Assembly: GCA_001994995.1 (NCBI GenBank)
Contig: MDJM01000003.1
Location: 1 to 64,000 of the forward strand
From: Candidatus Parepulonipiscium sp. PG-Nuni2H_MBin01
GTDB taxonomy: Bacteria > Bacillota > Clostridia > Lachnospirales > Cellulosilyticaceae
Direction: 5' to 3'
Length of the DNA stretch: 64,000 nt
This document shows positions 53,939-62,473 of the stretch, in pieces. Positions within the stretch are counted from its first letter, which is position 1. Each line of letters starts with the position of its first letter. A model generated the notes under the pieces. That model was not told where the DNA came from, did not search any database, and saw only the letters and a program-made list of their open reading frames with translations. Made by a program: the position numbers and the translations under genes.

Positions 53939-54165
53939 TGTGGTGGAGCATATTGAAGTGGATGAAGTTTCCCGTCAGGCGTTTGAATTTTTGTATTTTC
54001 TAATTGACTTCTAAAATTTCCTCTAAATATTGTTAAATATTGTTGACGTAAATTATGCTGTTCTTGAGTTTCAGCTTCATTTAAACCTTCAGTTTTCTTT
54101 TTAGCTGCTAATTCATTAATTCTAGCCAGTAATTCTTCCATGTTAATATCTTTTAAGTTTTCCAT
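53917..54165 (-). CDS. DUF896 (YnzC-like) protein
   Basis: An 82-residue helical protein of DUF896: MEELLARINELAAKKKTEGLNEAETQEQHNLRQQYL followed by FRGNFRSQLENTKI. The N-terminal two-helix bundle is the known YnzC fold. Function is unclear, with an SOS-region link in Bacillus. GGAGG is well placed. It overlaps queG by 22 bases. Confidence 0.93.
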   Translation of the reverse strand: MENLKDINMEELLARINELAAKKKTEGLNEAETQEQHNLRQQYLTIFRGNFRSQLENTKIQTPDGKLHPLQYAPPQCPTEQE

Positions 54166-54199
54166 AATTTTACCTCCATTATTAACTAACTATAATTAC

Positions 54200-56332
54200 C
54201 TAACTTATTGGTTGAGTCCCATTACTAGGCAAATTCATAGTTTTAAAATTAATTTCCTGTTTTTTTACTGCATATAATTCAGTCATTTCCGTCTTTTTAG
54301 TAGTATTAACTACTTTATCACCTTGCATATCTCTTTTTTGCTTAATCTCAATCTGGCTTGGCTCAAAATAAACCACACGTCCATCACTTCTTATAGCACA
54401 TGCCACTTCATCCTCTTGTAAAACTACAATCCCAATACAATCAGCTTTAGTGTAATATGCATTTATTAGTTTTTTGCGATTTGTCTTAGTTTTATACAAT
54501 TCTAGCGGAATTTGTGATACACGACCATTTGAAAAACCAACTAATGCCATTTCTTCATAATTGATAGTAGGATAAACATATATAATTTTTTCATCTGTAT
54601 CTAATCCTAATATATTGGGTAAATAAGTTCCAAGTTGGCTAACTTTACAGTCCTCAATTTCATACATTTTAAGTTTATATACTTTAGCTTTATCACTAAA
54701 AAATATAAGCTCTGTTTTATTGCTAGTTTCAAGCTCCTGTACAATAATATCATTGTCTTTTAAACGTTGCTCTCCGCTATTACGCAACGACGATAAAGAG
54801 ACTTTTTTAAAATACTGTTCATTAGTTAAAAAAATCTTCAGCTTATAATCATCTATAAAATGATGCTCAGGTAATGCATGTTGCTCAATTATAGTAATAA
54901 GCTTAGTTTTTCTGCTAATATCTTGAGAATTTTTTACACGTTTTAGTTCATCCCTAATAACTCTTTTTAATTTATTTTCGCTAGCAATAGTATCTTGTAA
55001 CTTAGTAATATCATTGGCTAACTTATCTAACTCTTTTAAAGCATTTTCAATATACTGCTGATTTAGGTGTCTAAGTTTAATTTCAGCTACAAAATCGGCT
55101 TGTAATTCTGTAAGATTAAACTCACTCATTAACCTAGGCACGACTTCCTTCTCTTTTTGGGTGTGACGTATAATGTCTATTGCTTTATCGATATCAAGTA
55201 AAATTAATTTTAGCCCTAAAAGCAGGTGTTGCCGTTTTTGTAATCTATCTATATTGTAGTTATATTTTTTAATAATACAATCTTTTCTAAATTCATACCA
55301 TTCTTTAATGATAGTTTTAACTCCCATAACTTGGGGGCGACCTTTAACTAGAATATTAAAATTACAACTAAAAGAGTCTTCCAGAGAAGTTAATTTAAAT
55401 AGTTTTTGCATTAACAATTCACTATCTACACCACGCTTTAAATCTATAGTAATTTTTAATCCTGATAAATCAGTTTCATCACGCACATCATTAATTTCAC
55501 GAATTTTTCCCGATTTCACCAATTCCTCAATTTTATCAATAATAGCTTCTATCGTAGTAGTGTAAGGAATTTGAGTAATTTCAATACAATTTTCCTTTTT
55601 CATAATAGAATAAGTTGCACGAACCTTAAAGGAACCTTTACCCGTTTCTAAAATTTGTGCCATTTCATTTTGATTATAAATTAGCTCTCCCCCTGTTGGA
55701 AAATCAGGGGCTTTGATATGTTGTGTAATATCAATCTTTTCATTCGTTAAATAAGCTATTGTAGCATCGCAAACCTCACCTAAATTAAATCCACAAATAT
55801 TACTAGCCATCCCTACGGCTATTCCCTGATTAGAGTTAATCAAAATATTAGGAAACATAGACGGTAAAAGCAACGGCTCTTTCATTTTACCATCATAATT
55901 ATCTACAAACTCAACACAATTTTCTTCTATATCCCCAAAAATAGACTCACAAATATCACTAAGTTTTGCTTCTGTATATCTTGATGCAGCATATGCCATA
56001 TCCCTAGAATACACTTTACCAAAATTTCCTTTTGAGTCCACAAATGGAGTATTTAAAGCATTATATCCTTTTGTTAATCTTACCATTGTTTCATAAATTG
56101 CACTATCTCCATGAGGATTAAGTTTCATAGTTTGGCCAACAATATTTGCAGATTTGGTTCGAGTAGATTTTAAAAGCCCCATCTTATACATTGTATATAA
56201 TAACTTCCTATGTGAAGGCTTAAATCCATCAATTTCAGGTAACGCTCTTGATACAATAACACTCATAGCATATGGCATGTAATTTAACTCTAATGTTTCC
56301 GATATATTTTGTTTAATAACATGCTCTTGCAT
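54200..56332 (-). CDS. parC: Topoisomerase IV subunit A (GyrA/ParC family)
   Basis: A 710-residue type IIA topoisomerase breakage-rejoining subunit. The active Tyr119 is in AASRYTEAKL, preceded by NPHGDSAIYETMVRL. The C-terminal beta-pinwheel region is short and has no clear QxRGGKG-type GyrA box, which supports ParC over GyrA. It lies 18 bases after parE and is cotranscribed with it. Confidence 0.92.
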   Translation of the reverse strand: MQEHVIKQNISETLELNYMPYAMSVIVSRALPEIDGFKPSHRKLLYTMYKMGLLKSTRTKSANIVGQTMKLNPHGDSAIYETMVRLTKGYNALNTPFVDSKGNFGKVYSRDMAYAASRYTEAKLSDICESIFGDIEENCVEFVDNYDGKMKEPLLLPSMFPNILINSNQGIAVGMASNICGFNLGEVCDATIAYLTNEKIDITQHIKAPDFPTGGELIYNQNEMAQILETGKGSFKVRATYSIMKKENCIEITQIPYTTTIEAIIDKIEELVKSGKIREINDVRDETDLSGLKITIDLKRGVDSELLMQKLFKLTSLEDSFSCNFNILVKGRPQVMGVKTIIKEWYEFRKDCIIKKYNYNIDRLQKRQHLLLGLKLILLDIDKAIDIIRHTQKEKEVVPRLMSEFNLTELQADFVAEIKLRHLNQQYIENALKELDKLANDITKLQDTIASENKLKRVIRDELKRVKNSQDISRKTKLITIIEQHALPEHHFIDDYKLKIFLTNEQYFKKVSLSSLRNSGEQRLKDNDIIVQELETSNKTELIFFSDKAKVYKLKMYEIEDCKVSQLGTYLPNILGLDTDEKIIYVYPTINYEEMALVGFSNGRVSQIPLELYKTKTNRKKLINAYYTKADCIGIVVLQEDEVACAIRSDGRVVYFEPSQIEIKQKRDMQGDKVVNTTKKTEMTELYAVKKQEINFKTMNLPSNGTQPIS

Positions 56333-56350
56333 ATTATAACCCCCTTCTAT

Positions 56351-58321
56351 TTAACTCATATCAGCCATTTCCAAATATTGATACCCGGACTCAGCTATAA
56401 ATTCTTTTCTTCCTTGTAAATTATCTCCTAATAGTAAGTCAAACGTCTTTTTAGTAAGATGTTCATTTTCTGGCATAACTTGAATTAATCTGCGTGTTTG
56501 CGGGTTCATAGTAGTTTCCCACATCATTAATGGGTCATTTTCTCCTAACCCTTTTGAGCGTTGAAGAGTATATTTACATGTAAGTTTATTAACTATTTTA
56601 TTTTTTTCTTGCTCTGAATACGCAAAGTAAGTCTTCTTCCGTGTATTAATTTCATATAAAGGAGTTTCTGCAATAAAAACTTTTTTTTGAGTAATTAAAG
56701 TTGGTGCTAAAGTATATAACATAGTTAATATCAACGTTCTAATTTGATAGCCATCAACATCAGCATCTGTACAAATAATAATCTTATCCCATCTTAAGTT
56801 ATCTAAATTAAAAGTGTTTAATTCTTTATTACTATGTCTACAATTAATTTCAATGCCACATCCTAATACCTTTAATAAATCTACTATAATTTCGCTTTTA
56901 AATATTTTATCATAGTCCGACTTAAGACAATTTAAAATTTTTCCTCTAACAGGCATAATACCTTGAAACTCAGCATTTCTACCTAACTTACAAGACCCTA
57001 AAGCAGAGTCACCTTCAACGATGTATAACTCACGTATACTTTTATCTTTAGAACGACAGTCAACAAACTTCTTAATGCGATTGCTAATATCAATACTTCC
57101 GCCTAACTGCTTTCTAACATTAATCCTCGTTCGCTCAGCTTTTTCTCTACTACGTTTATTAATTAGAACTTGTTTCACAATTTTTTCAGCGTCATCTTTA
57201 TTTTCTATAAAATATACATGCAAATAATCTTTAATAAAATCCTGCATAGCTTCTTGGATAAATTTATTGGTAATAGATTTTTTAGTTTGGTTTTCATAAC
57301 TTGTTACAGTAGAAAATGAGTTTGTAACTAATATTAAGCTATCTTGTATATCTACAAAAGTTATTTTTTTCTCATCCTTAGTATACAGATTTTCAGCTTT
57401 AATATATTGGTCAATTGTATAAATAAGAGCATTTCTTATTGCTTTATCGGGAGAGCCACCATATTCTAAGTAACTAGAATTGTGGTAATACTCAAGTAAG
57501 GTATTTGTATTACAAAATGTCATGGCAACTTGGAATTTTAACTTATACTCTGGCCTATCAGCAGCATCTTGACCACGTGTTTGAGTTTCTAATAATAAAA
57601 TATTTGTAAATTCTTCACCTGCAGCTATATCTTTAACATATCCTTTTATACCTTCAGGATAAACATAGTTAGTAGTTTCATTTAATACTTCATCAAAAAA
57701 TATAAATTCTACTCCTTGATTAACAATAGCTTGTCTTTTTAGGATATTATGGAAATAGGCGCTTTTTACATCAATATCAGTAAAAACTTTTCTATCTGGC
57801 TTCCAACGGATTTTTGTTCCAGTTTTCTTACTATTAATTTTATATTTTTTTAATCCTCCTATATTTTCGCCTGCCTCAAAATGCAGCTCATAACATTGCC
57901 CATCATTATATACTTGCACATCCATATATTCCGAACTATATTGAGTAGCACAAGCACCTAACCCATTAAGTCCCAAACTAAATTCATAATTTTCACCCTG
58001 ATTAGTATTATATTTTCCGCCTGCATAAAGCTCACAAAAAATAAGGTCCCAATTATACCTTTCTTCTTTCTCATTATAATCCAAGGGCATTCCTCTACCC
58101 GCATCTTCTATAGTCACAGCATTATCGTTATGTAATGTAACTTTAATAACTTGACCGTAACCTTCTTTTGCTTCGTCAATTGCATTAGATAATATCTCAA
58201 ATATTGAATGCTGACATCCTTCTATACCATCAGAACCAAAGATAACCCCAGGGCGCAATCTAACTCTATCAGCACCTTTTAGGGAAGATATACTTTGATT
58301 CCCATACTTACTTTTATCCAT
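56351..58321 (-). CDS. parE: Topoisomerase IV subunit B (GyrB/ParE family)
   Basis: A 656-residue ATPase subunit. GHKL motifs EILSNAIDEAKEG (Asn46) and DAGRGMP, plus LGLNGLGACATQYSS, and a Toprim domain with YIVEGDSALGSC and DADVDGYQIRTL. ATG 58321 follows AGGTGA at good spacing. The longer in-frame start would contain that site. Forms the pair with parC. Confidence 0.93.
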   Translation of the reverse strand: MDKSKYGNQSISSLKGADRVRLRPGVIFGSDGIEGCQHSIFEILSNAIDEAKEGYGQVIKVTLHNDNAVTIEDAGRGMPLDYNEKEERYNWDLIFCELYAGGKYNTNQGENYEFSLGLNGLGACATQYSSEYMDVQVYNDGQCYELHFEAGENIGGLKKYKINSKKTGTKIRWKPDRKVFTDIDVKSAYFHNILKRQAIVNQGVEFIFFDEVLNETTNYVYPEGIKGYVKDIAAGEEFTNILLLETQTRGQDAADRPEYKLKFQVAMTFCNTNTLLEYYHNSSYLEYGGSPDKAIRNALIYTIDQYIKAENLYTKDEKKITFVDIQDSLILVTNSFSTVTSYENQTKKSITNKFIQEAMQDFIKDYLHVYFIENKDDAEKIVKQVLINKRSREKAERTRINVRKQLGGSIDISNRIKKFVDCRSKDKSIRELYIVEGDSALGSCKLGRNAEFQGIMPVRGKILNCLKSDYDKIFKSEIIVDLLKVLGCGIEINCRHSNKELNTFNLDNLRWDKIIICTDADVDGYQIRTLILTMLYTLAPTLITQKKVFIAETPLYEINTRKKTYFAYSEQEKNKIVNKLTCKYTLQRSKGLGENDPLMMWETTMNPQTRRLIQVMPENEHLTKKTFDLLLGDNLQGRKEFIAESGYQYLEMADMS

Positions 58322-58390
58322 TGTTCGCTCACCTACCATTCTCGTGTTGTGGGTTTTGTAAAATACTATTATTTTTAGTTGGCAAAAAGT

Positions 58391-58410
58391 CTCCCGCCTT
58401 TTTCGGCGGA
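58391..58410. repeat. GC-rich hairpin, CTCCCGCC type
   Basis: CCGCC/GGCGG stem (58394-58398 with 58405-58409) in an AT-rich gap. The arrangement CTCCCnCC ... GGnGG is repeated in a second hairpin at 59224. On the minus strand T-rich sequence follows, so it could also terminate the cyclophilin transcript. Confidence 0.4.
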
Positions 58411-58507
58411 AAAATTTCTGCTAAATACTCACAAGTTCAATCTTAAATTTCAGATTAGTTGGTTGCTATGTCTACGCATGTAGCATTTCCCGAATATATA
58501 AAAATTA

Positions 58508-59125
58508 TTAATAGGCGGTAATTACTTCTGGACTTTCTGGTTCATATCCATTTAACTCTACACTAATATCTGTTATAAAAATTGGGTCTTGTGGCATATA
58601 ATCATTGTCTAACTCAACTGTTCCTAATTTATCTATAACCTCCATACCTTCTATAACGCTACCAAATGCACTATATTGACCAGTTAAATGTCTTGCATCT
58701 TCAGTCAAAATAAAAAATTGAGAACCTTCAGTGTCAAAAGCTTCACCTCTTGCCATTGCCACAGTACCTCTTGTTAAACTAATCTTATTATTAATGCCAT
58801 TAAACTTACATTCACTTTCTATATAGTAACCAGGATATCCAAAACCATTACCTATTGGGTCTCCAGCTTGCACAAAATATCCTGGTATTATTTTACTTAC
58901 AAATGTATATTCATAAAATCCTTGATTAGCTAAATCTATAAAATTGTTCACAGTATTTGGAGCTTCGTTTGGATAAAGTTCAATCTTTATTTCTTTATTA
59001 TTATCGAACGTTATTGTTACAATAGGGTAGTTATTACTGTCGTCAGAAGCAAATATTATACCTGAATAATACATAGCCATACCAAAAACTAATATAAATC
59101 CTATGCTCATAATTACTTTTTTCAT
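58508..59125 (-). CDS. Exported cyclophilin-type peptidyl-prolyl isomerase
   Basis: A 205-residue cyclophilin. Residues 4-26 form a hydrophobic export or anchor segment without a clear lipobox. The catalytic core has FVSKIIPGYFVQAGDP, GTVAMARG, EGSQFFILTEDARHLTGQYSAFGSVIEGMEVID. In place of the family's F-H-R the first catalytic Arg position reads Ser-Lys (FVSKIIP), so activity may be altered. It is predicted to fold proteins at the outer membrane surface. Divergent promoter region shows two hairpins. Confidence 0.9.
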   Translation of the reverse strand: MKKVIMSIGFILVFGMAMYYSGIIFASDDSNNYPIVTITFDNNKEIKIELYPNEAPNTVNNFIDLANQGFYEYTFVSKIIPGYFVQAGDPIGNGFGYPGYYIESECKFNGINNKISLTRGTVAMARGEAFDTEGSQFFILTEDARHLTGQYSAFGSVIEGMEVIDKLGTVELDNDYMPQDPIFITDISVELNGYEPESPEVITAY

Positions 59126-59440
59126 ACTACCATCCTTATAAATTTTAATCAGCTGATAGTATTAACTACTTTTTCTAGAATTATACATTTACATTAGCTT
59201 TTTATCTAAATTAGGCAAGAATACTCCCACCTCTTTAGGTGGTGAGATAAATTGCCATTCTTTCTTCTTTAACATCAAAATCAGATAAATACTTCCCTTG
59301 CAAAAAGCACAAGAGAGTGAGTCCACATCTCCAATGTTATAATACTATTTACATCCACACATTATCTTCAGTCATATACATAATAGTATTATTTTGTTAA
59401 GAAATAATTTCCTAACTACCAGATTCCATATAAATATAGA
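59126..59440. other. 315-base gap with palindromic remnants
   Basis: No credible ORF. It contains the hairpin at 59224-59246 and a perfect 11-base inverted repeat ATAATACTATT/AATAGTATTAT (59339-59349 with 59382-59392). AATACTATT also occurs at 58362-58370 on the other side of the cyclophilin gene. The set may be relics of a mobile element or chance in AT-rich DNA. Confidence 0.45.
59224..59246. repeat. Hairpin related to the one at 58391
   Basis: CTC-CCACCT/AGGTGG-T-GAG stem (59224-59232 with 59237-59246, one bulge). Its sequence class matches the 58391 hairpin (CTCCCRCCT), with the same orientation on the + strand. Both resemble subterminal hairpins of IS200/IS605 elements, but no transposase is present. 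Confidence 0.4.
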
Positions 59441-59662
59441 TTATAAATCCATATCATTTAAAATCGTTTTAAGCTGCTTTAAATCTTCCTCAGTAAGAGT
59501 AACACCTTTACCCATCTTAGAGCGTGTTTCATCCCAATCCCTAATATCATACTTAGCTTCTTTATCATTCCAAGAAACCAAATTTAATTCTTTTTTCCAT
59601 CCTTTTGAACTCTCTGATAAAGTCCCAAAATTTTTTACAATATCATATTTTAATTCTGCCAT
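59441..59662 (-). CDS. YdbC-family PC4-like ssDNA-binding protein
   Basis: A 73-residue protein with the PC4/p15 fold. LKYDIVKNFGTLSESSKGWKKELNLVSWNDKEAKYDIRDW is typical of YdbC, whose Lactococcus homologue binds single-stranded DNA. GMGKG-like SKMGKGVTLTEEDLKQL follows. The length is normal. AAAGAGGTG precedes the ATG. Confidence 0.88.
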   Translation of the reverse strand: MAELKYDIVKNFGTLSESSKGWKKELNLVSWNDKEAKYDIRDWDETRSKMGKGVTLTEEDLKQLKTILNDMDL

Positions 59663-59745
59663 AATAGCACCTCTTTCTATTTTTTTATATTATAACCAGA
59701 TTTTTCAACTTTCTAACATACCCATAGAAAAAAATTTAGGCATCT

Positions 59746-59777
59746 TAAAAAAGCTTTGAGAACATATCCCCAAAGCT
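59746..59777 (-). terminator. Terminator of the corC-like gene
   Basis: AGCTTTG/CAAAGCT (59752-59758 with 59771-59777) with a minus-strand T-run. Confidence 0.85.
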
Positions 59778-59784
59778 ATCCCTG

Positions 59785-60609
59785 CTACGTGGTCATCTGG
59801 TAAATGCGTAGTTTGTCAACGCGGTTTCCTTTAACTTTTTCTACTTCAAACACTAAATCTTTGTAATTAACATTAATATCAACTGTTTCTTTTGGAATAG
59901 AACCAATCAAATGAACTACAAATCCACCTATTGTATCAAAATGCTCACATTCAATTTTAAAGTTTAAACGACGGTTAAGTTCGTCTATATGCACTAATCC
60001 ATCAACTAAATATGAATTATCTTCCATACGGATAATGGTGTCATCTTGTTCATTTTCATCTAATAAATACCCTACTATTTCTTCTAAAATATCTTCCATA
60101 GTTACTAATCCGGTAAAATCTCCATACTCATCTAGCAGTATAGCCATATGATTATTACTAGATTGCAGTTCCTTCAATAATTTTCGGATATTTTTAGTTT
60201 CAGGTACGATATAAGGCTCTGATAATAAATCTTTTAGTACTATATCTTCCGCTGAACACTTAAATATATGCCCTAAAAAATCTTTAACGTTTAATATACC
60301 TATGATTTGGTGTAAGTCACCTTCGTAAACAGGTAACCTTGAGAATTTTGTGTCCAAAATAAAGTCTATTATATCTCTAATAGGTTTATCTACATCAATC
60401 GCACTAACTTCTAGACGTGGTGTCATAATCTCACTTGATACTTTGTCACTAAACTCAAATATCCCTTGAATTATTTCTTTAGAAGTGTCGTCTATACTCC
60501 CCTGATGTATAATTTGCAAAATTTCTTCTTCTGATACTACTTTTTTGTCTTTTCTTCCGAATAAATGGTCAAATACTCTAAAGCGCTTGGCCGCCGGTTG
60601 ATCCTCCAC
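59785..60609 (-). CDS. CorC-like CBS-pair protein without membrane domain
   Basis: A 274-residue CBS-domain protein. MTPRLEVSAIDVDKPIRDI and the pair (about 60-180) FSRLPVYEGDLHQIIGILNVKDFL and NHMAILLDEYGDFTGLVTMEDILEEIVG, then a CorC_HlyC domain (about 195-270). The usual DUF21/CNNM membrane domain of Firmicute homologues is absent, and it matches the shorter E. coli CorC form. Metal-transport accessory is the likely role. GTG 60609 after AGGGGGAA. Confidence 0.88.
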   Translation of the reverse strand: MEDQPAAKRFRVFDHLFGRKDKKVVSEEEILQIIHQGSIDDTSKEIIQGIFEFSDKVSSEIMTPRLEVSAIDVDKPIRDIIDFILDTKFSRLPVYEGDLHQIIGILNVKDFLGHIFKCSAEDIVLKDLLSEPYIVPETKNIRKLLKELQSSNNHMAILLDEYGDFTGLVTMEDILEEIVGYLLDENEQDDTIIRMEDNSYLVDGLVHIDELNRRLNFKIECEHFDTIGGFVVHLIGSIPKETVDINVNYKDLVFEVEKVKGNRVDKLRIYQMTT

Positions 60610-60782
60610 TAAACATTCCCCCTTATAATAAACTTATTGTATATATTATACCTTCTTTTATAATATATTACAACTATTTTCATTTGTGATAGTAACAACA
60701 AATTTAGACTTAATGTTTAGAATTAATATAGCTGTCATGCTTAATCACTCATCCTATAAATTAGCCTGTATAGTGACAAACA

Positions 60783-60814
60783 AAAAGGACGGCAATCTTC
60801 ACCGTCCCTTTAAA
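60783..60814 (-). terminator. Terminator of the coiled-coil gene cluster
   Basis: GGACGG/CCGTCC (60787-60792 with 60802-60807) with A and T flanks, 20 bases beyond the last gene of the cluster. Confidence 0.85.
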
Positions 60815-60832
60815 GTACTATATTTTGATATT

Positions 60833-61258
60833 TTATTCTTGTAATGCGCTAACTAACTTTAAATATCTACCATCCTCTATATATGGGGCCAATCTTTCCC
60901 ATCCATTCGCTTCAAGAACAGCTTTTGCCCCCTGTATTTGTGCCTCTTCTTCTAATTCTTGAATTAAAACCAATTTATCTAACTCCACGTTAGCAGTCTT
61001 CAATTTAGGATAAGAAGCTCCCTTTATAAATGATTGATTTGTCAGCGGTATTATTACACTTTTTAACTTTACACGCGCAGTCTTAGATTTTACTAATCTT
61101 CGTACAATATCAGTATTTAGCTGCGCAGATATTTTATTAATTAACTCCACTTCCTCAGCTAAAACTTGTTGCTTATTGTTCCAAGTGTTTTCATTAATTG
61201 TATTTAACGTAGCATACAATCGTTGTTGTTGGGCCTTAATCTCTTCACATACATCCAT
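60833..61258 (-). CDS. Helical protein of unknown function, cluster gene 4
   Basis: A 141-residue soluble, mostly helical protein that I do not recognise. N-terminal coiled-coil-like helices (EEIKAQQQRLYATLNTINEN, QQVLAEEVELINKISAQLN) precede a basic middle (VKSKTARVKLKSVIIPL) and a final globular stretch ending GRYLKLVSALQE. It starts 11 bases after the membrane coiled-coil gene and ends before a terminator, so it is the last gene of this transcript. Confidence 0.6.
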   Translation of the reverse strand: MDVCEEIKAQQQRLYATLNTINENTWNNKQQVLAEEVELINKISAQLNTDIVRRLVKSKTARVKLKSVIIPLTNQSFIKGASYPKLKTANVELDKLVLIQELEEEAQIQGAKAVLEANGWERLAPYIEDGRYLKLVSALQE

Positions 61259-61269
61259 AGGCGCGCCCT

Positions 61270-62460
61270 CTATATAGCTTTTTCCATAATAGTATTAAGT
61301 ACTTTATAGCTATCACGTAACGATTCTTGTGTTAATTTAGCCGTAATTACAAGCTCTTCATTATTTAGTGCCATTTTTTCAATTATATCTTCTACTGTTT
61401 TTACTCCTGTAGGTAACTCAGAGCCAACAGTATTGCTAATAGTCTCTAAATTATTAAGCTGCTTTTTACCAGCTTCTTGTAAATCATTTAATAGAGAGTT
61501 GCTAGTAGTTAATACATCAGCTATCTTAGTGAATTGCTCTGTATGTTGATTTATCATATCATAAGTTGATGTAGTTGAATTAGCAATTGACTCAGTGTTT
61601 GATACCATTTTAAATATTGACTCCTCAATAGCTCCAATTCCATTAGGTATACTATCTTTAATAGTATTGTTAATATTCTCTAATCCTTGCCATTGTTTAT
61701 TGCTTGATGCTTCTAATATAGATTTTTGATTCGTTAATACTTCTAGTATATCTTTTGCAATAACCTCTTTAAGAGCACGAGTAGAGCCTTTTGTTTCTGC
61801 TACATGTAAAGTAGTTTGACCTAAATGTTTATTAGTTAAAGCTAAAGCTTCCTGAATATCAGTTGTAAATTTATTAGTATTTTGTAATTGTTGAGACACT
61901 TCTGTTAAAGCCTCTTTAGTTTCAGCTGCAAATTTCTCTAATATATCTGCTAAATTTTGATTCGATAAAGATTCCTTAGTATCTTTAGCATGTTGATTTG
62001 CTACATCTAAAGCTTTCTTAGTATCTTTAGCAAACTGATTAAGAGCATCTTCAAGTGCTTTAGTTGATAAAGATTTTGTTACAGAATTAAATCCTTTATT
62101 TATAGCGTCTAAAGCAGCTTTAGTATCCGCCGCAGACTGACTTGTTGCATTAGTTGCAGTTTGAATTTTTTCAAGAACTTTATTCATTCCAGAACTAGCA
62201 TCCTTTGAGTCGCTAGTATGTTGGGCCAGTGTTTGTAACTGACGACCTATAGCTTTTATATTATTATTAAGACTCGCTTCTATATCTTTTAGCTTAACTT
62301 CGGAAGCATTTTTAGCGGCCTCTGCACTTTGAGTAGCACTCTCCTGAAGTTGTATCATTTGTTTAAATTGCTCGGCATAGGAATCGGTGATTTGCTTCAT
62401 AAACCACAAAGCTCCACCCCCTACTATTAATAAACCTGCTAATAAAATTTCTGCAATCAT
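61270..62460 (-). CDS. Membrane-anchored coiled-coil repeat protein, cluster gene 3
   Basis: A 396-residue protein. Residues 3-24 are a single membrane segment (EILLAGLLIVGGGALWFM). The rest is Ala-, Gln-, Lys-, Asn-rich helix with apolipoprotein- or chemoreceptor-like periodicity and repeated QFAKDTKKALDVANQHAKDT / KFAAETKEALTEVSQQLQNT. Two stretches near the C-terminus are near-duplicates (KQWQGLENINNTIKDSIPNG and KQLNNLETISNTVGSELPTG, each followed by a similar helix). No HAMP or signalling tip is seen, so it is not a receptor. It could be a cell-envelope stalk, a cytoskeletal linker or a phage tape-measure-like ruler. AAGGAGGAGG precedes the ATG. Confidence 0.7.
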   Translation of the reverse strand: MIAEILLAGLLIVGGGALWFMKQITDSYAEQFKQMIQLQESATQSAEAAKNASEVKLKDIEASLNNNIKAIGRQLQTLAQHTSDSKDASSGMNKVLEKIQTATNATSQSAADTKAALDAINKGFNSVTKSLSTKALEDALNQFAKDTKKALDVANQHAKDTKESLSNQNLADILEKFAAETKEALTEVSQQLQNTNKFTTDIQEALALTNKHLGQTTLHVAETKGSTRALKEVIAKDILEVLTNQKSILEASSNKQWQGLENINNTIKDSIPNGIGAIEESIFKMVSNTESIANSTTSTYDMINQHTEQFTKIADVLTTSNSLLNDLQEAGKKQLNNLETISNTVGSELPTGVKTVEDIIEKMALNNEELVITAKLTQESLRDSYKVLNTIMEKAI

Positions 62461-62473
62461 ATTTGCCTCCTCC

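Noticed and set aside
61260-61267. All-GC palindrome GGCGCGCC just before gene 61258
   Set aside because: Rare in AT-rich DNA, but a single copy inside a ribosome-site region gives no functional lead.
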